From Amaricoccus sp047275745 (GTDB lineage: Bacteria; Pseudomonadota; Alphaproteobacteria; Rhodobacterales; Rhodobacteraceae): a stretch of DNA of 64,000 nt. Below, piece after piece: positions 32,948 to 41,943 of this stretch. The stretch lies in assembly GCF_047275745.1 (NCBI RefSeq), contig NZ_JBKQWU010000018.1:1-64000 (forward strand), written 5' to 3'. A program made the position numbers and the translations under genes. How positions within the stretch are numbered: position 1 is the first letter of the stretch; every line of letters starts with the position of its first letter. The notes under the pieces are model-generated. The model was not told the origin of the DNA. It searched no databases and saw nothing but the letters and a program-made list of their open reading frames with translations.

Positions 32948-33303
32948 TCGAGCGCCCCCTTCTTCCATTCATAGGCGAAGCCGATGGTCAGCACCGCGAG
33001 GAACACCATCATCGACCAGAAGCCGAGGTCGCCCAGATTCTGGAAGCTCACCGCCCATGGGAACAGGAAAGCCACCTCCAGATCGAAGATGATGAACAGG
33101 ATCGACACGAGATAGAAGCGGACATCGAACTTCATGCGCGCGTCGTCGAAGGCGTTGAACCCGCATTCATAGGCCGAGATCTTCTCGGGGTCGGGATTGC
33201 TCACCGCCACGATGACGGCGGCGATCAGCAGAACCAATCCGAGAGCGATCGCGAGGCCGAGGAAAATCAGGATCGGGAGATACTCGCGCAAGAGATCTTC
33301 CAT
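32938..33303 (-). CDS. nuoA: NADH-quinone oxidoreductase subunit A
   Basis: NuoA, 121 residues, a three-helix membrane subunit. YECGFNAFDDARMKFDVRFY is the conserved loop between helices 1 and 2. Start ATG 33301-33303 (MEDLLREYLP) with GGAGG 8 bases upstream is preferred over the ATG at 33313-33315. First gene of the leftward cluster that runs to rnj at 13094. Confidence 0.96.
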   Translation of the reverse strand: MEDLLREYLPILIFLGLAIALGLVLLIAAVIVAVSNPDPEKISAYECGFNAFDDARMKFDVRFYLVSILFIIFDLEVAFLFPWAVSFQNLGDLGFWSMMVFLAVLTIGFAYEWKKGALEWE

Positions 33304-33360
33304 GCGTGCCTCCATCTGGTGCTGGGCCTGAGCCAGAACCGGCTCGCGACCTGATCCCGA

Positions 33361-33389
33361 GGATTATCCGCCGCGCCGCACAACGTCAA
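33361..33389 (-). promoter_or_regulatory. Predicted nuo promoter
   Basis: On the minus strand TTGACG (33384-33389) lies 17 bp from TAATCC (33361-33366), about 58 bp before the nuoA start. GATAAT, two bases further upstream, is an alternative -10 with a 15-bp spacer. Confidence 0.45.
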
Positions 33390-33672
33390 CATGACCCGGG
33401 ACGGCGACGGCGCGAATCCATTCATGATTCCGCGGCCAGAATAGCCCAAAAACCCAAGTAAATCTGTCAGATTAATGCCCGGGACTGGTCGTCTTCCGAG
33501 CAGGGGCGGGGCCCGGTCAGGACACGCGGCGGAACGCGCCCACCACGCACCGAAGGCCGCGCGAACCGGCACCGGCGGAACTCATGCCAAGCGAGGCGGA
33601 CCGCCGGAATCCGGCCGGTCTCACAGGGGATTGGCAAGCGGTACGGACGGGCTCGCGCGGCCGGGGCGACGG
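33390..33672. other. Intergenic region between gcvP and the nuo promoter
   Basis: About 280 bp with no supported gene. It contains an AT-richer island at 33421-33475 with a 13-bp palindrome AATCTGTCAGATT (33461-33473), placed as a possible operator upstream of the nuo promoter. The rest (33480-33670) is GC-rich and featureless apart from the gcvP hairpin at its end. Open frames crossing it on either strand are composition artefacts. Confidence 0.6.
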
Positions 33673-33702
33673 TTCCGGGCGGGTCGGGTGACCCGCCCGG
33701 AA
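33673..33702 (-). terminator. Terminator hairpin after gcvP
   Basis: Perfect 13-bp arms TTCCGGGCGGGTC/GACCCGCCCGGAA with a 4-base loop, 6 bases past the gcvP stop. No T tract follows on the minus strand. Confidence 0.65.
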
Positions 33703-33708
33703 TGGCCT

Positions 33709-36549
33709 CTACTCGGCGGCTTCGGAATAGCTCTCGACCGGCGGACAGGAACAGATCAGGTTCCGGTCGCCGTGCACGTTGTCGACGCGATTGACCGGCG
33801 GCCAGTACTTGTCGACGCGGAAGGCGCCCGGGGGGAAACAGGCCTGCTCCCGGCTGTAGGGACGCTCCCATTCGCCCACCAGATCCTCGACCGTGTGAGG
33901 CGCGCGGGCGAGCGGATTGTCCTTCCGGTCCATCGCCCCGTCCTCGATCGCCTGGACCTCGGCCCGGATGCCGAGCATCGCCGCGATGAACCGGTCGAGC
34001 TCGGTCTTGGGCTCGCTCTCCGTGGGCTCGATCATCAGCGTGCCCGCGACCGGCCAGCTCATCGTCGGCGCGTGGAAGCCGCAGTCGATCAGCCGTTTCG
34101 CGACATCGTCCACGCTCACCCCGGCGATTTCCTTCAGGGGCCGGGTATCGACGATGCATTCATGCGCCACCCGGCCATCGCGGGAGTAGAGGATCGGATA
34201 GGCTCCGGAGAGCCGCGTCGCGATGTAGTTCGCGTTCAGGATCGCGATCTTCGTCGCCTGCGTCAGGCCCTCCCCGCCCATCATCAGGCAATAGGCCCAG
34301 GAGATCACCAGAAGCGAGGGCGAGCCGTATTCGCAGGCCGAGACCGCGCCCGCCCCGTCCGGCGCGCCGGGCAGATAGGGCGCGAGATGCGCCTTGACCC
34401 CGATCGGCCCCATGCCGGGACCGCCGCCGCCATGCGGGATGCAGAAGGTCTTGTGCAGGTTCAGGTGACTCACGTCCGAGCCGATGTCGCCCGGCCGGGC
34501 GAGCCCGACCATCGCGTTCATGTTGGCGCCGTCGAGATAGACCTGACCGCCCTGCGCGTGGGTGATCTCGCAGACCTCGCGCACCGTCTCCTCGAAGACG
34601 CCATGGGTCGAGGGATAGGTGATCATGCAGGCGGCGAGATTGGCCGCGTGCTTCTCCGCCTTGGCGCGGAAATCGGCGAGGTCGATATCGCCGTTCGCCG
34701 CCGAGGCGACCACGACGACCTTCATTCCCGCCATCTGCGCGCTCGCCGGATTGGTGCCGTGCGCAGAGGTCGGGATCAGGCAGATGTCGCGATGCCCCTC
34801 GCCCCGGGCGCGGTGGTAGGCCCGGATGGTGAGCAGCCCCGCGTATTCGCCCTGCGCGCCCGAGTTCGGCTGCATCGACATCGCATCGTAGCCGGTGATG
34901 GCGCAGAGCTTGGCGCCGAGATCGGTGATCATCTCCGAATAGCCGAGCGTCTGGCTCTCGGGCGCGAAGGGATGGATATCGGCGAATTCGGGCCAGGAGA
35001 GCGGCATCATCTCGGCGGTCGCATTGAGCTTCATCGTGCAGGAGCCGAGCGGGATCATCGCCCGGTCGAGCGCGAGGTCACGGTCGGCGAGGCGGCGCAT
35101 GTAGCGCGTCATCTCCGCCTCGGCCCGGTTCAGATGGAAGATCGGATGCGTCAGGTAGTCGCTTGTCCGGAGCAGGTTTTCCGGAAGCCGATATTCATGC
35201 GCCAAGCTCCCGTCGGCGATATCGCCGCCGAAGGCGCGCCAGACCGCCTCGGTATGCTCCGGCCGCGTGCGCTCGTCGAGCGCGATGCCGATCTTCGTGG
35301 TTCCGACCCGGCGCAGGTTGATCCCCTCGGCGACCGCGGCCCTGAGCACCAGTTCGCGACTTGGTCCGACCTCGACCGTCACCGTGTCGAAGAAGGTATC
35401 CTGATCGATCCGGAAGCCGAGACTCTCGAGCCCCTTCACCAGCCGGACCGTCTTGCGGTGGACCCGCTGGGCGATCGCCTTCAGCCCGTCCGGCCCGTGG
35501 AAGACCGCGTACATCGAGGCCATGACCGCGAGCAGCGCCTGCGCGGTGCAGATGTTCGAGGTCGCCTTCTCGCGGCGGATATGCTGTTCGCGCGTCTGCA
35601 GGCTCAGCCGGTAGGCACGGTTGCCGCGGGCGTCGATCGAGACGCCGACGAGGCGCCCCGGCATCATCCGCTTCAAGGCATCCGTCACCGCCATATAGGC
35701 GGCATGGGGCCCGCCGAAGCCGAGCGGCACGCCAAAGCGCTGGGTCGAGCCGATCGCGATATCGGCCCCCATCTCGCCCGGCGGCCGCAGCAGCGTCAGC
35801 GCGAGCGGATCGGCCGCGACGCAGGCGAGCGCCGAGGCGGCGTGAAGCGCCGCGATCGGCTCGGCGAAGTCGTGGAAGTCGCCGTGAGTGCCGGGATACT
35901 GGAAGATCGCGCCGAAGACCTTCGACGGGTCGAGATCGCTGAACGGATCGCCGACGATCACCTCCCAGCCGAGCGGCTCGGCCCGGGTCCGGATCACGGC
36001 GATGGTCTGGGGATGGCACGCATGATCGACGAAGAAGGCCGTCGCCTTCGACTTCGACCCGCGCTCGCAGAGCGCCATCGCCTCCGCGGCCGCCGTCGCC
36101 TCGTCGAGAAGCGAGGCATTGGCGACGTCGAGCCCGGTCAGGTCGCAGACCATGGTCTGGTAGTTGAGGAGCGCCTCCAGCCGGCCCTGGCTGATCTCCG
36201 GCTGGTACGGCGTATAGGCCGTGTACCAGGCCGGATTCTCCAGGATGTTCCGCTGGATGACGGGCGGCGTTACCGTTCCGTGATAGCCCTGCCCGATCAG
36301 GCTCGTCAGCACCTGATTGCGGCCCGCGACATCGCGCAGCCGCCGGAGCACCCCCTGTTCGCTGAGCGGCTTGCCCCATTGGAGCGGTTTTCGCTGACGG
36401 ATGCTCCCCGGCACCGTCTGGTCGATCAGCGCCTCGACGCTCGGCACCCCGATCGTCGCGAGCATCTCGGCGATCTCCGCCGGGCTGGGCCCGATGTGCC
36501 GGCGGTTGGCGAAATCGTACGGGTGGTAGTCTGACTCACGAAACGGCAT
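33709..36549 (-). CDS. gcvP: Glycine dehydrogenase (decarboxylating), P protein
   Basis: GcvP, 946 residues, the PLP enzyme that decarboxylates glycine and passes the aminomethyl group to lipoylated GcvH. N-terminal RRHIGPSPAEIAEML and the PLP-lysine motif HLNLHKTFCIPHGGGGPG are diagnostic. Full length for the single-chain form. Lies 9 bp after gcvH in the gcvT-gcvH-gcvP operon under the glycine riboswitch. Confidence 0.97.
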   Translation of the reverse strand: MPFRESDYHPYDFANRRHIGPSPAEIAEMLATIGVPSVEALIDQTVPGSIRQRKPLQWGKPLSEQGVLRRLRDVAGRNQVLTSLIGQGYHGTVTPPVIQRNILENPAWYTAYTPYQPEISQGRLEALLNYQTMVCDLTGLDVANASLLDEATAAAEAMALCERGSKSKATAFFVDHACHPQTIAVIRTRAEPLGWEVIVGDPFSDLDPSKVFGAIFQYPGTHGDFHDFAEPIAALHAASALACVAADPLALTLLRPPGEMGADIAIGSTQRFGVPLGFGGPHAAYMAVTDALKRMMPGRLVGVSIDARGNRAYRLSLQTREQHIRREKATSNICTAQALLAVMASMYAVFHGPDGLKAIAQRVHRKTVRLVKGLESLGFRIDQDTFFDTVTVEVGPSRELVLRAAVAEGINLRRVGTTKIGIALDERTRPEHTEAVWRAFGGDIADGSLAHEYRLPENLLRTSDYLTHPIFHLNRAEAEMTRYMRRLADRDLALDRAMIPLGSCTMKLNATAEMMPLSWPEFADIHPFAPESQTLGYSEMITDLGAKLCAITGYDAMSMQPNSGAQGEYAGLLTIRAYHRARGEGHRDICLIPTSAHGTNPASAQMAGMKVVVVASAANGDIDLADFRAKAEKHAANLAACMITYPSTHGVFEETVREVCEITHAQGGQVYLDGANMNAMVGLARPGDIGSDVSHLNLHKTFCIPHGGGGPGMGPIGVKAHLAPYLPGAPDGAGAVSACEYGSPSLLVISWAYCLMMGGEGLTQATKIAILNANYIATRLSGAYPILYSRDGRVAHECIVDTRPLKEIAGVSVDDVAKRLIDCGFHAPTMSWPVAGTLMIEPTESEPKTELDRFIAAMLGIRAEVQAIEDGAMDRKDNPLARAPHTVEDLVGEWERPYSREQACFPPGAFRVDKYWPPVNRVDNVHGDRNLICSCPPVESYSEAAE

Positions 36550-36558
36550 GACGCCCCC

Positions 36559-36921
36559 TCAGGCGATGTATTCTTGGTAGGCTTCCTCGTCCATCAGCGA
36601 GTCGAGATCGCCCGCGTCGGCGAGGGTCATCTTGAAGAACCAGCCGTTCTCCATCGGATCGTCGTTGACGAGCGCCGGATTGGCCACGATCGCGGTGTTC
36701 ACCTCGGTGATCACGCCGTCGAGCGGCGCGGAAATGTCGCTCGCCGCCTTCACGCTCTCGATCGTCACCACTTCGTCGCCCTTGATGACGCTGGCGCCCT
36801 CCTCGGGAAGCTCGATGAAGACGAGATCGCCCAGCTGCTCGGTGGCGTGCTGGGTGATCCCGACGGTCACCTCCTCGCCGTCCTGGCGCAGCCACTCGTG
36901 CTCCTCGGTGAATTTCAGCAT
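36559..36921 (-). CDS. gcvH: Glycine cleavage system H protein
   Basis: GcvH, 120 residues, the lipoyl carrier of the glycine cleavage complex. The lipoylated lysine lies in ESVKAASDI, and MLKFTEEHEWL is the typical N-terminus. ATG 36919-36921 with GGAGA upstream is chosen over an ATG four codons earlier. Between gcvT (21-bp gap) and gcvP (9-bp gap). Confidence 0.96.
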   Translation of the reverse strand: MLKFTEEHEWLRQDGEEVTVGITQHATEQLGDLVFIELPEEGASVIKGDEVVTIESVKAASDISAPLDGVITEVNTAIVANPALVNDDPMENGWFFKMTLADAGDLDSLMDEEAYQEYIA

Positions 36922-36942
36922 GCGTGTCTCCATCTGGGGGGC

Positions 36943-38127
36943 TCAGCCCCGTTTGTAACCCGGCGTGACGAAAGGAAGCGCGGAAACCGCGACCGGCAAG
37001 CGTTTCCCGCGCAGGATCGCCGCCAGCTCGGTTCCGGGCTCGGCGAGGCGGGTCGGCACGTAGCCCATCGCGACGGGCGCGTTCAGGCTCGGGCCGAAGC
37101 CGCCGGAGGTGATCCGGCCCACGACCTCCTCGCCCTCGGTGATCTCCACGCTCTCGCGCATCGGCGCCCGGCCCTCCGGCCGCAGCCCGACGCGGCGCCG
37201 CGCGGCGCCGGTGGCGAATTCGCCGAGCACTCGCTCCGCGCCGGGGAAACCGCCCGCCCGCGCGCCGCCCGTGCGGCGTGCCGGCTGGATCGCCCATTCG
37301 AGCGCGGCCTCGACCGGCGTGGTCTCCCGGTCGATGTCGTGGCCATAGAGGCAGAGCCCCGCCTCGAGCCGCAGCGAGTCACGCGCGCCAAGCCCGATCG
37401 GCAGCACGCCCTCCTGGGCGAGCAGCGCCTCGGCGAGCGCGACGGCCGCGCCGGTGGGCACGGAGATCTCGAACCCGTCCTCGCCGGTGTAACCCGAGCG
37501 GGAGACGATGGTCTCCGTACCGGCGAGCGCCCCCGTCAGCGTGACCCCGCGGACGTCCATGAAGCGCATCGCCGCGACCTCGGGCGCCAGCGCGGCCAGC
37601 GCGGCCTCCGCCGTCGGCCCCTGCAGGGCCAGGAGCGCGCGGTCGAGCGGCTCGATCTCGCAGCTCTCGCCCAGACCCGCCTCCATGAGCGCCGCGTCCG
37701 CCGCCTTGCAGGCCGCGTTGACGACGACGAAGAGGTGGTCGCCGCAGTTGGCGAACATGAGATCGTCCTCGATCCCGCCCGCGTCGTTGGTGAAGAGACC
37801 GTAGCGCTGGCGGCCCGGCTTGAGCCCGAGCGCGTCGACCGGCACCAGCGCCTCGAAGGCCCGGGCGGCATCGGCGAGATCGCCCGATTTCGGACGCAGG
37901 GCGAACTGGCCCATGTGACTCACGTCGAAAAGCCCCGCCGCCTCGCGTGTATGGAGGTGCTCCTTCAGGATTCCCGCCGGGAACTGCACCGGCATCTCGT
38001 AGCCGGCGAAAGGCACCATCCGACCGCCGAGCGACACGTTGAGCTCATGCAGCGGCGTGCGCGCCGCGGTTTCGGATTCCGTCTCGGGTCGGGTCCCGGA
38101 TTCGTTCAAGGTCTGTTCGCCGGACAT
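36943..38127 (-). CDS. gcvT: Aminomethyltransferase, T protein of glycine cleavage
   Basis: GcvT, 394 residues, transfers the one-carbon unit from H-protein to tetrahydrofolate. TPLHELNVSLGGRMVPFAGY, GLFDVSHMGQ and RSGYTGEDGFEI are family landmarks. About 23 N-terminal residues (MSGEQTLNESGTRPETESE) precede the conserved core, so the true start could be slightly later. First gene after the riboswitch. Confidence 0.96.
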   Translation of the reverse strand: MSGEQTLNESGTRPETESETAARTPLHELNVSLGGRMVPFAGYEMPVQFPAGILKEHLHTREAAGLFDVSHMGQFALRPKSGDLADAARAFEALVPVDALGLKPGRQRYGLFTNDAGGIEDDLMFANCGDHLFVVVNAACKAADAALMEAGLGESCEIEPLDRALLALQGPTAEAALAALAPEVAAMRFMDVRGVTLTGALAGTETIVSRSGYTGEDGFEISVPTGAAVALAEALLAQEGVLPIGLGARDSLRLEAGLCLYGHDIDRETTPVEAALEWAIQPARRTGGARAGGFPGAERVLGEFATGAARRRVGLRPEGRAPMRESVEITEGEEVVGRITSGGFGPSLNAPVAMGYVPTRLAEPGTELAAILRGKRLPVAVSALPFVTPGYKRG

Positions 38128-38190
38128 CGCGTCTCCTCAAGGTCGAGCGCGCAGGTCCAGCGCGCCCATGTCCCGGGGGCCTGCCCCGGC

Positions 38191-38300
38191 GGGCGCGATC
38201 GCGCCTCTCTCCAGAGTTTGGTGCCGGCGGTACCCTTTGCCTGAGAGTTTCCGGGGCGGTTGCTCCTTCGGCACGGCCTCGACCGCTTCTCCCGGTCCGG
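38191..38300 (-). promoter_or_regulatory. Glycine riboswitch (single aptamer) upstream of gcvT
   Basis: Read on the minus strand, the conserved glycine-aptamer blocks occur in order: GGGAGAAGC, GCCGAAGGAGCAA (around 38261-38273), AACTCTCAGGCAAAGGG (around 38234-38250) and ACTCTGGAGAGAGG (around 38202-38217). Only one aptamer core is present. A perfect GCGCGATCGCGC palindrome and a CCGGGGGC hairpin between the aptamer and gcvT (38165-38205) may form the expression platform. Glycine binding is expected to turn on the cleavage operon. Confidence 0.93.
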
Positions 38301-38308
38301 CGAATACG

Positions 38309-38337
38309 ACCTTAGTGTCGGGGCGATGAGGGCGCAA
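38309..38337 (-). promoter_or_regulatory. Predicted promoter of the gcvTHP operon
   Basis: TTGCGC (38332-38337) and TAAGGT (38309-38314) on the minus strand with a 17-bp spacer, placing transcription initiation just at the first stem of the riboswitch. Confidence 0.55.
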
Positions 38338-38350
38338 TCGGGAATGCGCT

Positions 38351-41035
38351 TCAGAGTCGCAGCCGAGTCATCGTAACGTCCGGCTCGTCCGCCATCGACT
38401 CCGCCGTGAAGCCGAGCGAGGCGATGAGCCGCTGCATGCCGCGGTTCTGCGCGAAAACCATGCCCTCAAGCCACTCCAGCCCTTCCGCGCGCGCGTATTC
38501 GATCAGGATCGTCATCAGCGCCCGGCCCAGCCCGCGCCCGCTCATGTCGCTCCGGACCAGCAGTGCGTATTCCGCCGAGCGCTTGTCGGGATCACAGCTC
38601 AGCCGCGACACCCCGGCCATCTCCCCCGAGGGCGCAATGGCGATGAAGGCCATCTCGCGGTCGTAGTCGAGCTGGGTCTGGCGCAGGTCATGCGTCTGGC
38701 TGAACGACCGGCGGGGTGCCAGGAACCGCATCCGGATATCCTCGGCCGAGAGATGCGCGTGGAAATCCGGGTAGAGCGTCGCATCGACCGGAAGAATGGG
38801 CCGGAGCAGATAGGTCCCGCCCTTGAGCGTGACTTCGCGCCGCCAGCCCGACGGATACGGCCGGATCGCGAGGTCCGGATTCGGCCCCCGGCGGTCGAGA
38901 TCCTCCGGGTCTATCTCGATACGCGCGTCGAGCGCCGTCACCCCCTCGGCATTCGCCAGCAGCGGGTTCACGTCGAGCGCCCTGAGACAGGGAAAATCCT
39001 CGATCAGATGCGAGAGCGCGATCAGCGCGCCCTGGATCGCGGGGAAGTTCGCGGGCGCGATCCCACGCACCCCTTCGAGGAGCCGCGAGATGCGCGTCTG
39101 CGAGATGAGATCGGCGGCGAGGCCCGCGTCGAGCGGCGGCAGCGCGATCGCCGTGTCGCGCACGACCGCGACCGTGAGCCCGCCCGCCCCGAAGAGGATG
39201 ACCGGACCGAAGACCGGATCGTGCGAGACGCCGAGGATGAGCTCGTGCGAGCCCGCGCGATAGATCATAGGCTGCAGCGCGAAGCCTGCGAGCGTGGCGT
39301 CGGGCCGGCCCTGGCGCAGCCGGTCGGAGATGCCCTCGGCCGCCGCCACCGCCTCGGCCGGGGTCGCGATCCCGAGCACCACGCCGCCGATCTCGAACTT
39401 GTGGGAGATCTGATGCGAGATCACCTTGATCACGATTTTCGGGCTTTCCCGCAGCAGCGCCTCGGCGATGCCGCGCACGGAGACGACATCACGGGCGACG
39501 CGCGTCGTGGGCGTCGGGATGCCGTAGGCTGCGATGACCGCCTTCGCCTCGGGCTCCGTCAGCATCCGCCGCCCTTCGCCCGCCGCCTTGGTGATCACCG
39601 TCAGCGCGCGCGAATAGGCGCCGTCCGGCGTCGCGCGCTGCGCCTGCTCGGCCTCGCGGTCGGGGACCCGCAGCACCGCCGCCTGCGCCTTGCCCCAGTT
39701 CGTGAGATGCGACACCGCCGCCGCCGCCCCGCCGGGATTGTTGTAGGACGCGACCCCGGCGGCGCGCAGGATGCCCCGACCCTGCGCCGCCATCGCGCCG
39801 CCGAGCCAGCAGGCGATCACCGGTTTGCCCCCGATCATCCCCCGCGTGACACCGCCCGCCAGCGCGTCGGCCACATCCAGCGAGGAGACCAGACCGGACG
39901 GCGTATTCATCGCCATCACGACATCGACGCCCGGATCGGCGGCGACCGCCTCGATCGTCCCGAGATAGTCCTCCGGCGAGGCATCGGCGTTGATATCGGC
40001 CGGGTTCGATTCGCTCCAGTCGCGGCCGACCCGGCCGCCGATCGACTCGATCGTCCCGGGGTCGAAAGTCGCGAGCTGCCCCGCGACCTCGCTCAGCCGA
40101 TCGACCGCGAGCACACCGGCGGCGCCGCTGTTGGTCACGACCGCGAGCCGCGCCCGGTTCAGCGGCCGAAAGCGCGCCACGGTCTCCGCCGCGGCGAACA
40201 TCTCGGCGAGCCCGCCCACCCGCAGGATGCCGGAACGGCGCAGCGCGGCCTCCACGACCAGGTCCGCGCCCGAGAGCTCGCCGGTATGCGTCGCCGCGGC
40301 CCGCGCCGCCGCCGCGCTCCGCCCGGCCTTGATCGCGATCACCGGCTTCAGCCGCGAGACCGCGCGCGCCGCCGAAAGGAACTTGCGCGGCGCGGGAATG
40401 CTCTCGAGATAGATGAGGATCGCGCGCGTATGTCCGTCGGCCGCGATGAGGTCGAGGTAATCTCCGATATCCACATCGGCCATTTCGCCGAGCGTCACGA
40501 ATTGCGAGAAGCCGATCCCGTGCTCCGCCGCCCGTTCGAGCAGCGAGAAGCCGAGCGACGCCGACTGCGTCAGCAGCGCGATCCGGCCCTCCGTCGCATC
40601 CATGTGCGCCGTGCTCGCATTGAGCCGCGCGGCAGGCACGATCAGCCCGCCGCTCGACGGCCCGATCACGCGCAGGAGATAGGGCCGCGCGGCGTCGAGC
40701 ATCCGCTGGCGCTGCTCGGGCGTGAATTTCCCCGCCGTCACGACGGCGATCCGCCCGCCCCGCGCGCCCAGTTCGGCGATCAGCCCCGGCACCGTCTCCG
40801 GCGGTGTGGTGATCACCGCGATATCCGGCACTCCGGGCAGCGCGGCCAGATCGGGGAAGCATGGCAGGCCCATGATCTCGGTCCGCCCGGCATCGACGGG
40901 CCAGATGCCTCCGGAGAACTCGTTCCTCAGGATGTTCTCGAGAACCACCCCGACGATGGAAGCGGCCTCGTCGCCCGCGCCGATCACGGCGACCGAGCGC
41001 GGCATCAGGGCGGGATCGAGGTTACGGACGGTCAA
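38351..41035 (-). CDS. Acyl-CoA synthetase (NDP-forming)-like/GNAT protein acetyltransferase (PatZ-like)
   Basis: An 894-residue protein with the PatZ/Pat architecture: CoA-binding Rossmann domain (from VAVIGAGDEA near residue 15), succinyl-CoA synthetase-like flavodoxin domain, ATP-grasp domain (about 490-710) and a C-terminal GNAT acetyltransferase (about 735-894). Enterobacterial homologues acetylate acetyl-CoA synthetase and other proteins on lysine. The GNAT core shows RSDMSGRGLGRALM. It is divergent from the site-2 protease gene. Whether the synthetase half is active is unknown. Confidence 0.9.
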   Translation of the reverse strand: MTVRNLDPALMPRSVAVIGAGDEAASIVGVVLENILRNEFSGGIWPVDAGRTEIMGLPCFPDLAALPGVPDIAVITTPPETVPGLIAELGARGGRIAVVTAGKFTPEQRQRMLDAARPYLLRVIGPSSGGLIVPAARLNASTAHMDATEGRIALLTQSASLGFSLLERAAEHGIGFSQFVTLGEMADVDIGDYLDLIAADGHTRAILIYLESIPAPRKFLSAARAVSRLKPVIAIKAGRSAAAARAAATHTGELSGADLVVEAALRRSGILRVGGLAEMFAAAETVARFRPLNRARLAVVTNSGAAGVLAVDRLSEVAGQLATFDPGTIESIGGRVGRDWSESNPADINADASPEDYLGTIEAVAADPGVDVVMAMNTPSGLVSSLDVADALAGGVTRGMIGGKPVIACWLGGAMAAQGRGILRAAGVASYNNPGGAAAAVSHLTNWGKAQAAVLRVPDREAEQAQRATPDGAYSRALTVITKAAGEGRRMLTEPEAKAVIAAYGIPTPTTRVARDVVSVRGIAEALLRESPKIVIKVISHQISHKFEIGGVVLGIATPAEAVAAAEGISDRLRQGRPDATLAGFALQPMIYRAGSHELILGVSHDPVFGPVILFGAGGLTVAVVRDTAIALPPLDAGLAADLISQTRISRLLEGVRGIAPANFPAIQGALIALSHLIEDFPCLRALDVNPLLANAEGVTALDARIEIDPEDLDRRGPNPDLAIRPYPSGWRREVTLKGGTYLLRPILPVDATLYPDFHAHLSAEDIRMRFLAPRRSFSQTHDLRQTQLDYDREMAFIAIAPSGEMAGVSRLSCDPDKRSAEYALLVRSDMSGRGLGRALMTILIEYARAEGLEWLEGMVFAQNRGMQRLIASLGFTAESMADEPDVTMTRLRL

Positions 41036-41196
41036 GGCAGGTCCCGGGTCAGGGCGGAGAAGATTCCGCCGCCGGGATCATATGCCACCCGGCGCCGAAG
41101 GGCAGGCGTCTTTTTGCCCGCCCCCGGCCTTTTCCATCGCCCGGCGGATCGTGTTAAAGACAGATCCTCCGGAAAGACCCGGAGCGGAGAACGGCG

Positions 41197-41943
41197 ATGA
41201 ACAGGGCGCTCAGGCTCGGACGGTTCGCGGGCATCGATGTCCATCTGCACTGGACCTTCGCCCTCCTGATCGGCTGGGTGGGCTATGTCTCGTGGCAACG
41301 CACCGGCACCGTCGCCGGCGCCGTGGATGGCGTCGTGCTCGTGCTCGGGCTCTTTCTCTGCGTGCTCCTGCACGAGTACGGCCACGCCCTGACCGCGCGC
41401 CGGTTCGGGATCGGCACCCGGCGCATCACCCTTCTGCCGATCGGGGGCGTGGCGTTGCTCGAATCGATCCCGAAACGTCCGCTGGAGGAAATCGCGATCG
41501 CCTTCGCCGGCCCCGCGGTCAATATCGTCATCGCCGTCCTGCTCTACGCCTGGCTCTCCGCCGGCCTGCCGCCGGGCGCGGGGTTCGTTCCGATCATGCT
41601 CCAGGCCAACCTCGCGCTCGCGATCTTCAATCTCATCCCGGCCTTTCCGATGGACGGCGGACGCGTGCTGCGCGCGTTGATCTGGACCCGGGCGCCGATC
41701 GCGCGGGCGACCTGGATCGCGGCCTGGGTCGGGCGCGTGATCGCGGTCGGTTTCGCGATCTATGGGGTGATGACCCGGAACCCGATCATCGTGCTCATCG
41801 CCGCCTTCGTCTGGTTCGCGGCCGGGGCCGAGGCCCGCGCGGTCGCCGAACGCGAGCGCCGCGCGGCGCTTCGCCGCGCCGAGCGGGCGGCGGCGCGGGC
41901 CGTGGCCGCCGGCAGCCTTCCCCCCGGTTCGGAGATCCTCTGA
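41197..41943 (+). CDS. Site-2 protease family (M50) membrane metalloprotease
   Basis: A 248-residue intramembrane zinc protease of the SpoIVFB/S2P-like branch without PDZ or CBS domains. HEYGH (H59, E60, H63) is the zinc-binding motif and NLIPAFPMDGGR provides the third ligand (D153). Five or six membrane segments are visible. The C-terminal 40 residues are an Arg/Ala-rich tail. The stop overlaps the next start as TGATG. Substrate unknown. Confidence 0.9.
   Translation: MNRALRLGRFAGIDVHLHWTFALLIGWVGYVSWQRTGTVAGAVDGVVLVLGLFLCVLLHEYGHALTARRFGIGTRRITLLPIGGVALLESIPKRPLEEIAIAFAGPAVNIVIAVLLYAWLSAGLPPGAGFVPIMLQANLALAIFNLIPAFPMDGGRVLRALIWTRAPIARATWIAAWVGRVIAVGFAIYGVMTRNPIIVLIAAFVWFAAGAEARAVAERERRAALRRAERAAARAVAAGSLPPGSEIL

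Noticed and set aside
33467..34159. 230-codon minus-strand frame across the gcvP 3' end and intergenic gap
   Set aside because: Overlaps the C-terminal part of gcvP in another frame, and its Arg-rich content is typical of shadow frames.
38137..38337. 66-codon minus-strand frame upstream of gcvT
   Set aside because: It is a translation of the glycine riboswitch and its platform; RNA conservation explains the sequence better than protein.
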